Source of the DNA: Bacteriovoracaceae bacterium
GTDB taxonomy: Bacteria > Bdellovibrionota > UBA1018
Assembly (NCBI GenBank): GCA_947446835.1
Contig: CANFHS010000156.1
Coordinates: forward strand, 1-5,763
Direction of reading: 5' to 3'
DNA length: 5,763 nt
A program made the position numbers and the translations under genes. Shown here piece by piece: positions 1 to 4,359 of this stretch. Every line of letters begins with the position of its first letter. The stretch's first letter is position 1. The notes beneath the pieces are model-generated. The model had not been told where the DNA came from and made no database searches. It saw only the letters and a list, made by a program, of their open reading frames with translations.

Positions 1-391
1 GCTCGCCGCCCGGCGAATAGCCGAACGAGAAACCGAACTGGTTCACGTCCAGCTGGATGGCCGTGAGCTGGGTTTCGAGCACCAGGTGCCGACCGCACTG
101 CCCGAGCCCCGGCCCGCCCACGGAGCCCGGCTCCAGCGCGCGCAGGTTGGGCGTCTGCGCCAGGGCTGCGCGCACCAGGTCCTGCAGGTACACATCGAGC
201 TGCGCGCGCTGGCCATTGGGCAGCTGGAAACTGCGCGACGCCACGGGGGCGAGCTCCACCTTGCGGACGGGGTCGGCCGGGGCCACCCCGGGCGGCGTCT
301 GGCGGCGGGCGTGGGCCCGGGCAGGAAAAGCCCCCGTCACGAGAAGGCACCCCAAAACGGCTGCTGTGCTGAATCCCGCGTGCTTGCCCAT
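1..391 (-). CDS. Exported protein of unknown function, weakly CsgG/HfaB-like (5' part, C-terminus beyond window)
   Basis: Only the first 130 codons lie in the window. Residues 1-28 look like a Sec signal peptide: K3/H4, a hydrophobic stretch at about 9-22, then a likely signal peptidase I site after AHA at 26-28, so the protein should be periplasmic or outer-membrane associated. A Cys at 15 sits in VLGC, but the hydrophobic stretch before it is too short and Leu at -2 is atypical, so I do not call a lipoprotein. The mature part has a helix-like segment YLQDLVRAALAQTPNLRALE (68-87), then HLVLETQLTAIQLDVNQFGF (102-121) and a Gly-rich FGYSPGGE. That order, a helix ending in a 'vLE' turn, then a strand, then a Gly-rich hairpin, recalls the CsgG/HfaB/FlgO-type outer-membrane fold. 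This is inference from pattern only. The ATG is fixed by GGAGAGAGG six bases upstream (398-406). It lies downstream of motB but has its own candidate promoter. Confidence 0.8.
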   Translation of the reverse strand, partial: MGKHAGFSTAAVLGCLLVTGAFPARAHARRQTPPGVAPADPVRKVELAPVASRSFQLPNGQRAQLDVYLQDLVRAALAQTPNLRALEPGSVGGPGLGQCGRHLVLETQLTAIQLDVNQFGFSFGYSPGGE

Positions 392-456
392 CTTTGACCT
401 CTCTCCGAACCCATTCTTCGAACCCACTCCCCAACCGATGCCGAGAATGTAAAGAG

Positions 457-485
457 ATCTTAAAATTATTAAGTTGATCGTTCAA
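457..485 (-). promoter_or_regulatory. Candidate sigma70-like promoter for the exported protein gene
   Basis: On the minus strand a TTGAAC -35 box (480-485) and a TAAGAT -10 box (457-462) are separated by exactly 17 bases. Each matches 4 of 6 consensus positions. They lie in the most AT-rich patch of the left half of the window, between the motB stop and the ATG at 391, and would give a leader of about 60 bases. No intrinsic terminator with a T-run was seen between motB and this gene, so read-through from motAB is also possible. Confidence 0.45.
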
Positions 486-509
486 GTCGGTTTTAGGAGC
501 CGCTTTAAC

Positions 510-1289
510 CTATCGATCCGACTTCAGAATCCGAATTTCGATTCGACGATTCAGGGGCGCCGTTTTCTCGGATCCACCCTCGGCCCAAGGGTGATTCGAT
601 GCAAACGACACCACCCCGATTTTCCGGGGCTCCCATTTCAAATTCCGGATCCAGCGATCCGCCACCCAGGACGCACGCTGCGCCCCCAAAGCCCAGCCCG
701 TGCCCGGCTCGTCCGGGTCGGTGTAGCCTTCGATCCTCACCGCCAGGCCCGACTCACGCAGCTCCCTGCCCAGCCGATCCACCAGCGGCAGCAGGTCCGG
801 GTCCGGCTGCACACGGCCGGGGCCGTACATTCCCTGCACTCCCAGGCGCAGCAGCAGCCCCTCGGGACGCTCTTCGGCCTGCACGGCATCGGAGGAGGCG
901 CCCGAACCCAGCTCGGCGCCCACGGCCGTCAGCAGGCGATCCCGCAGGGCCCCCAGGGCCGCAGCGGCAGCGCCCGTGTCCGCGAATGGCGACGATGCGC
1001 CTCCCTGGGCCGAAGCCGCCTGGGCTTGGCCGGAAGGCTTCGCGTCCGGCGCGGCGCCCGGGCCTTCGTCGCGACTCAGGCCCGGCACCGGCGTCGCCGA
1101 ACTGGGCAAGGCGCCTTCGGCAAACGCGCGGCGCAGGCCCTCGGCCACCTGCTTGAATCGCACGGCGTCGGCCCGCGACATGGCGTACATCACCACGAAT
1201 AGCGCGAAGAGCAGCGTGATCAGGTCCGCGTACGAAACCAGCCAGCGCTCGTGGCTGGCTCCCTCGCCGCCCGGACGACGACGCCTCAC
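510..1289 (-). CDS. motB: Flagellar motor stator protein MotB (OmpA/MotB family)
   Basis: This 259-residue protein is the stator subunit that couples ion flow to motor torque and anchors the stator to peptidoglycan. After a short, strongly basic cytoplasmic N-terminus (RRRR at 2-5) comes one membrane helix, WLVSYADLITLLFALFVVMY (16-35). D22 is in the position of the ion-binding aspartate of MotB (D32 in E. coli). Residues about 40-58 fit the plug segment, and 60-135 form an Ala/Gly/Pro/Ser-rich linker. The OmpA-like peptidoglycan-binding domain (about 145-256) shows IEGYTD (186-191), LGAQRASWVADRWI (201-214) and NRRIEI (247-252). Tyr replaces the more common His of the GHTD motif. The start is GTG at 1289: it overlaps the motA TGA as GTGA and has GGAGG six bases upstream. 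An upstream in-frame ATG at 1430 would overlap motA by about 140 bases and is not used. The pair is very probably translationally coupled to motA. Confidence 0.95.
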   Translation of the reverse strand: MRRRRPGGEGASHERWLVSYADLITLLFALFVVMYAMSRADAVRFKQVAEGLRRAFAEGALPSSATPVPGLSRDEGPGAAPDAKPSGQAQAASAQGGASSPFADTGAAAAALGALRDRLLTAVGAELGSGASSDAVQAEERPEGLLLRLGVQGMYGPGRVQPDPDLLPLVDRLGRELRESGLAVRIEGYTDPDEPGTGWALGAQRASWVADRWIRNLKWEPRKIGVVSFASNHPWAEGGSEKTAPLNRRIEIRILKSDR

Positions 1290-2035
1290 CGGCGGCCTCC
1301 GGCGTGCGCCCACAGGCGTTCCTGGATGAAGAGCGGATTCAGACCTTCCTGGATGGCGCCCAGGCCGAGGCGCACCAGCTCGCGCGAAACCACGCGCTGC
1401 TCGGCAATGCGCTTCAGCTTGGCGCCCCACGGCAGGAGCACCAGGTTCGCCAACGCCACGCCATAAACCGTGGCCACGAAGGCCACGGCGATGCCTTCGC
1501 CGATGCGCGAAGGCTCATTCAACAGCGTCATGACATGGATCAGGCCCAGCACCGCGCCCAGGATCCCGATCGTGGGCGCGTAGCCGCCGGCACCTTCAAA
1601 CACCCGGGCCGCGCGCTCGTCGTCGTCCAACCCGCGCTCGATCTCGGATTCCAGGATTTCGCGGACGGCGGCCGCATCAAAGCCGTCGATCACGTACTTG
1701 ATTCCGCGCTTGAGCAGCGGGTCCGCGATCTGCGCGCGCGTGGCTTCGACGGCAATGAGGCCGTCGCGCCTGACCGTGGTGGCCACCTGGACAATCTCCG
1801 CGATCAGGGGCCCCACGTTCTGAGCTTCATTCCGGTAGACCAGCGGCAGCAGCTCAAAGGCCCGGCGCACGTCTTCCATGGGGAATGCCAGCAGCGTCGC
1901 CCCCAGGGTCCCGCCCAGCACGATCAAGGCCGCGGTTCCCTGCACGATCTGGCCGACATGCCCGCCTTCCAGCCACTGGCCGCCCACCAGGGCCAGAAGA
2001 CCCAGAAACGTTCCGATCCAGGAAGCCAAGTTCAT
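1286..2035 (-). CDS. motA: Flagellar motor stator protein MotA (MotA/TolQ/ExbB family)
   Basis: This 249-residue inner-membrane protein forms the ion channel and rotor-contacting ring of the flagellar stator with MotB. Four membrane segments are visible: about 4-20, 30-51, 149-171 and 182-203, with the typical large cytoplasmic loop (about 54-148) between the second and third. Family landmarks are FPMEDVRRAFELL (51-63), GGYAPTIGILGAVLGLIHVM (150-169) with the conserved Pro154, and GIAVAFVATVYGVALANLVL (181-200) followed by Pro202. These prolines correspond to P173 and P222 of E. coli MotA. The loop is rich in charged residues (RGLDDDERAAR, 134-144), as expected for the rotor interface. The length fits the shorter Gram-positive/delta-type MotA rather than the 295-residue E. 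coli form. The start MNLASWIG is the usual MotA beginning and has GGAG six bases upstream. The frame stays open upstream (see the separate entry). The gene overlaps motB by four bases. Confidence 0.95.
   Translation of the reverse strand: MNLASWIGTFLGLLALVGGQWLEGGHVGQIVQGTAALIVLGGTLGATLLAFPMEDVRRAFELLPLVYRNEAQNVGPLIAEIVQVATTVRRDGLIAVEATRAQIADPLLKRGIKYVIDGFDAAAVREILESEIERGLDDDERAARVFEGAGGYAPTIGILGAVLGLIHVMTLLNEPSRIGEGIAVAFVATVYGVALANLVLLPWGAKLKRIAEQRVVSRELVRLGLGAIQEGLNPLFIQERLWAHAGGRR
1296..1300 (-). promoter_or_regulatory. Ribosome binding site deciding the motB GTG start
   Basis: A GGAGG core on the minus strand lies six bases before GTG at 1289, inside the last codons of motA. It decides in favour of the GTG over the upstream in-frame ATG, which has no such site and lies deep in motA. 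Confidence 0.8.
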
Positions 2036-2119
2036 TGCAGTCTCCAAGAGCGTGAAGGTTCGCGTCAGGCCGCTGACGGGCACCCAGGCCTTGCCATCGT
2101 CGCGCACCACCGGAATCAT
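2036..2119 (-). other. In-frame, FlbD-like 28-codon stretch directly upstream of motA
   Basis: Reading the motA frame upstream from 2035 to an ATG at 2119 gives MIPVVRDDGKAWVPVSGL, then TRTFTLLETA, running straight into MotA with no stop. The spacing MI-x-V-x-R-x-x-G-K, a Leu ten residues past the Gly, and a late E-T resemble the first half of FlbD, the small protein of about 60-70 residues often encoded just before motA. The second half of FlbD is absent in this frame, and I found nothing like it in the other two minus-strand frames. It could be the remnant of a lost flbD, a leaderless N-terminal extension of MotA, or chance. No ribosome binding site precedes the ATG, but a candidate promoter would start transcripts only a few bases before it. 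Confidence is for the segment being meaningful. Confidence 0.35.
2042..2045 (-). promoter_or_regulatory. Ribosome binding site deciding the motA start
   Basis: GGAG, within TTGGAGA, lies six bases before ATG at 2035 on the minus strand. Other in-frame ATGs at 2119 and 2260 lack a nearby site, and the one at 2260 is inside the divergent RDD gene. This supports MNLAS as the motA N-terminus. Confidence 0.7.
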
Positions 2120-2127
2120 GTAAGGGA

Positions 2128-2157
2128 AGTCTACTTGCCCACCTTTGAAGGAGTCAA
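2128..2157 (-). promoter_or_regulatory. Candidate promoter for motAB, abutting the divergent RDD gene start
   Basis: On the minus strand TTGACT (2152-2157, 5 of 6 matches to the -35 consensus) is followed after 18 bases by TAGACT (2128-2133, 4 of 6 to the -10 consensus). Transcription would begin near 2121, giving motA a leader of about 86 bases. The -35 box touches the ATG of the divergent gene at 2158 and overlaps the end of its ribosome binding site, so polymerase binding here could affect expression both ways. No sigma28 or sigma54 flagellar-type promoter was recognised. No convincing plus-strand promoter for the RDD gene was found; it may lie inside motA. Confidence 0.4.
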
Positions 2158-3522
2158 ATGACGGAGCATCTGGAAGTCCGCGGTTCGCAGGCCCTTTATC
2201 GTCCAGCCACCGGGGCTCTTCGCGCGATCGCCGCCTTAACCGACGCGACCTGGATGGCACTGCTCGGACTGCTCCTTCTCCGGGCTTCGGGCCTTCCGCC
2301 GATGCCGCACCTGGGGCTGCTCATCGGCTGGGCCGGGCTTGGTGCGCTGGCCGTGGCCGCGCAGCGCAGGCTCCTGAAGGGAACGGTGGGACAGCGCCTG
2401 TGGGGTCTGCGCAGAATCCACCTGGACGGCAAAACGCGCCTCAACCAGATGCAGCTGCTCGAGGGCCAGCCGCTGACCGTTGCGGTGCTCGCCACCTTGG
2501 CCCTGGGTTGGGCGGCAGCACACGGAGTGCAGAGCCAGGTGCTTTCGCATCCGGCCTGGATCCAGGCCGAACCCTGGGGGCTTTCGGGACTGGCAGCCTC
2601 CGAGCAGGCGCCCGCCCGCTGGCGTGTGACTCCGTTCTTCTACCTGATGGGCGCGTGGCCCGGCGCCTTCGAGGGCCACCCCGTGCTGTGGTCGCTGCCC
2701 TACGAAAAGGGACCGCCGCAGCATTTCGTCGGACACATCGTGGCGCGCTGGGATTCTCCCGACATCCGCCTCACGCTCGAAGGTCCGCTGACGCCCGTGC
2801 GCGAGCTTCTGCCCGAAACCCTGGAGAGCTGCGTGGCGGGACCGCTCGCGCAGCGCCTGTCTCCCCGGTGCCTGCACCTGCGCACCACGGTGCTGGGCAA
2901 ACACCTGCGCGAGATGGGCATGGAGGCGGGCCCCGGCGCGCGCTGGGAACTGCGGTGGTTCGACGTGCAGAACCCTGGACTTCCCGCCTCCGAGCGTCCC
3001 CGCGGCCTCTTCCTGTCGGCCACGGGCCGCGTGCGCACCCAGGAACGCTTCGTGCTGATCCACCCCAAGGGCAGCACCCAGACGCTGATCCTGGATCGCC
3101 CCAGCGAAGGGAGTCGCGCCGAAGCCGCGCACCAGCTGGCGGTCGAAACCCTCCGGACCCAGCGGTTTTCCGGAACCCTGGAAGCCGGACGTGCCTGGGT
3201 GGACCGCGAAATCGAGACCATCCGCCTGGCGGACCTGCAGAAAGAACCGGACACCGAAAAACGCATCCTGCGGCTCGGGCAGGTGCAATCCACGCTGCTC
3301 TCCAAGATCTCGGTCGATCCGCGCGGCTACGACGCGTTCTTCCACCTGGGCGGGGTGTCCTTCCTGCTGGCCCGACAGGCCAGGGAGGCCAGCAACGTGG
3401 ACTGGGCCGCGGCCGCCAAGCCGATGCTGCAAAGCGCGCTCCGGTACGCACGCGACCTGAACGCCGAGGATTCCCGCACGAACCAGCTCCAGAACATGGC
3501 CATCGAAGCGGCGAAATTGTGA
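2158..3522 (+). CDS. RDD-type membrane protein with long soluble C-terminal region
   Basis: This 454-residue protein has an N-terminal RDD-like membrane module and a large region I do not recognise. The module shows R22 and D29 (RAIAALTD, the Arg and first Asp of RDD proteins), hydrophobic segments at about 24-42, 50-69 and 104-122, and GTVGQRLWGLRRI (75-87), which matches the G-x-x-x-G-x-R-L-x-G-L signature that follows the second helix in this family. RDD proteins are mostly inner-membrane proteins of unclear or transport-related role, so no substrate is assigned. Residues about 150-340 look globular, with beta-rich stretches such as RWELRWFDV (263-271) and ERFVLIHP (296-303). The end, about 345-452, is helical and TPR-like (DAFFHLGGVSFLLARQA, 392-408, then AAAAKPMLQSALRYARDL). 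The ATG has AAGGAG four bases upstream (2148-2153). The gene is divergent from motA; a stator-related role is inference from position only. Confidence 0.85.
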   Translation: MTEHLEVRGSQALYRPATGALRAIAALTDATWMALLGLLLLRASGLPPMPHLGLLIGWAGLGALAVAAQRRLLKGTVGQRLWGLRRIHLDGKTRLNQMQLLEGQPLTVAVLATLALGWAAAHGVQSQVLSHPAWIQAEPWGLSGLAASEQAPARWRVTPFFYLMGAWPGAFEGHPVLWSLPYEKGPPQHFVGHIVARWDSPDIRLTLEGPLTPVRELLPETLESCVAGPLAQRLSPRCLHLRTTVLGKHLREMGMEAGPGARWELRWFDVQNPGLPASERPRGLFLSATGRVRTQERFVLIHPKGSTQTLILDRPSEGSRAEAAHQLAVETLRTQRFSGTLEAGRAWVDREIETIRLADLQKEPDTEKRILRLGQVQSTLLSKISVDPRGYDAFFHLGGVSFLLARQAREASNVDWAAAAKPMLQSALRYARDLNAEDSRTNQLQNMAIEAAKL

Positions 3523-3598
3523 CGAAAGATGCGGGCCAAGCAAGAAAACCCTCAGCTTCCGGCGGATCCGGACCGATCCAACCAGACAGGCACCCTGA

Positions 3599-4009
3599 AT
3601 GAAATCGACCCAAGACAAGCTCAAGGCACTCTTCATTGAAGAGGCCATCGAAATGCTGACCGCCGCCGAGGCTTCGGTCCTCCGCATCCGGCAAGGCGGC
3701 TGCGCCGATGAGGCCAGCAAGGACGCGCTCGAAGTCCTGTTCCGCCTCACCCATAGCTTGAAAGGCTCGGCCGCCGGCACCGGCTTTGGCGCACTGTCCA
3801 CCCTGAGCCGCCGCGTGACCCGGGTGCTGGCCAATATCCGAAAGGGAGTCCTTGCCGCCAATCCGCCCGTCGACCAGCTCATCCTGGAAGGCCTGGGGCG
3901 GATCCGCGAGTTGCTCCACGGGCTGCGGGCCGATCTGGCCTACCAGCAAGACGACGCGGACCTGATTGCCCGGCTGCAAAAGCTGGCGCCCGATCCCGAA
4001 GAATCCTGA
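3599..4009 (+). CDS. Stand-alone Hpt (histidine phosphotransfer) protein, CheA-P1-like
   Basis: This 136-residue, probably cytoplasmic protein consists essentially of one Hpt domain. The helix LFIEEAIEMLTAAEASVLRI (11-30) matches the first helix of CheA P1 and Hpt domains (F-x-x-E-A-x-x-x-L-x-x-x-E). VLFRLTHSLKGSAAGTGF (46-63) holds the phospho-accepting His52 in the standard H-S-L-K-G-S-A context. Two more helices follow (about 66-84 and 91-113), completing a four-helix bundle, with a short acidic tail. There is no ATPase, dimerisation or receiver domain, and the length excludes CheA itself. Such proteins relay phosphate between a hybrid kinase and a response regulator; no partner is encoded nearby. 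It lies 76 bases after the RDD gene on the same strand, so co-transcription is plausible. The start has only a weak ACAGG eight bases upstream, but the N-terminus fits the domain well. Confidence 0.9.
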   Translation: MKSTQDKLKALFIEEAIEMLTAAEASVLRIRQGGCADEASKDALEVLFRLTHSLKGSAAGTGFGALSTLSRRVTRVLANIRKGVLAANPPVDQLILEGLGRIRELLHGLRADLAYQQDDADLIARLQKLAPDPEES

Positions 4010-4025
4010 CTCTCAGGAGATCGGG
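3995..4025. repeat. Two-part hairpin spanning the Hpt stop codon
   Basis: TCCTGA (4004-4009) and TCAGGA (4013-4018) are a perfect six-base inverted repeat around a CTC loop. The TGA of the first arm is the Hpt stop codon. An outer pair, CCCGA (3995-3999) and TCGGG (4021-4025), can extend the stem across a small internal loop. The plus-strand continuation is AAAATAT with no T-run, so it is not a textbook intrinsic terminator. It could be a weak or RNA-processing type 3' end structure. Confidence 0.45.
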
Positions 4026-4359
4026 AAAATATCCGATAAGAAAGAGTGGGAATCTGGTTCTCGGGGTGCGTCCTGGACGACACCCGGAGTCCGGAAAACC
4101 TGCGGCTTTTCGTCAATCGGAACGAGTGGTTGCGACGCCCACCTTGTGGACAGCGCTTAATTTTTACACAACTATGATGAAACCAGGATTTCCCTGCAAT
4201 TCCGGCCTCCAGGCCTCCGTCCTCCGGGCGGATGGCGGGCCGTGGACTGCCCAGGCAGGGCACAGCTCAGGGGCTCTCGAGCCTAAACCCCATGAAATCA
4301 AGGCCCAAGCGCCACGCGTACAAGCTTTGCATCTTGGTGCTCCGGGGGAACAGGGGCCG
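4010..4359. other. About 350-base gap between the Hpt gene and the lipoprotein gene
   Basis: No convincing gene was found here on either strand; the open frames across it have no ribosome binding sites and no recognisable protein. The first part (4010-4140) contains the hairpin at the Hpt stop and a second imperfect one, GGGTG (4064-4068) with CACCC (4081-4085) plus inner GTC/GAC. Around 4155-4180 is a sharp AT-rich patch, the likeliest promoter region. From 4200 the sequence is GC-rich again, with a doubled GGCCTCC (about 4204-4218), TGCCC/GGGCA around a five-base loop (4248-4262), and GGCT/AGCC around CTCG (4272-4283). The lipoprotein frame is open right through the gap, so the gap's right limit depends on the start chosen. 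Confidence 0.6.
4147..4178 (+). promoter_or_regulatory. Tentative promoter for the lipoprotein gene
   Basis: TGGACA (4147-4152, 5 of 6 to the -35 consensus) and TATGAT (4173-4178, 5 of 6 to the -10 consensus) flank an AT-rich patch, but the spacing is 20 bases, longer than normal. If real, the transcript would begin near 4185 and carry a leader of about 175 bases containing two short inverted repeats. The in-frame ATG at 4174 would then lie upstream of the transcript start and could not be used. Confidence 0.25.

Noticed and set aside
406..426. Direct repeat CGAACCCA (406-413 and 419-426) upstream of the exported protein gene
   Set aside because: It is only eight bases, two copies 13 bases apart, between promoter and start codon; it could be an operator but is too short to separate from chance.
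1290..1430. A longer MotB beginning at ATG 1430 on the minus strand
   Set aside because: The added N-terminus lies wholly within the motA C-terminal codons, is Arg/Gly/Pro-rich with no family similarity, and the GTG at 1289 has an ideal ribosome binding site and the usual motA-motB four-base overlap.
2236..3979. Long open frames on the minus strand opposite the RDD and Hpt genes
   Set aside because: They are low-complexity, Arg/Gly/Pro-rich products of high GC content; the plus-strand frames carry recognisable RDD and Hpt motifs.
4032..4039. CCGATAA as the -10 part of a sigma28 flagellar promoter
   Set aside because: No TAAA-type -35 element lies at the required distance upstream, and no gene start follows within a reasonable leader length.
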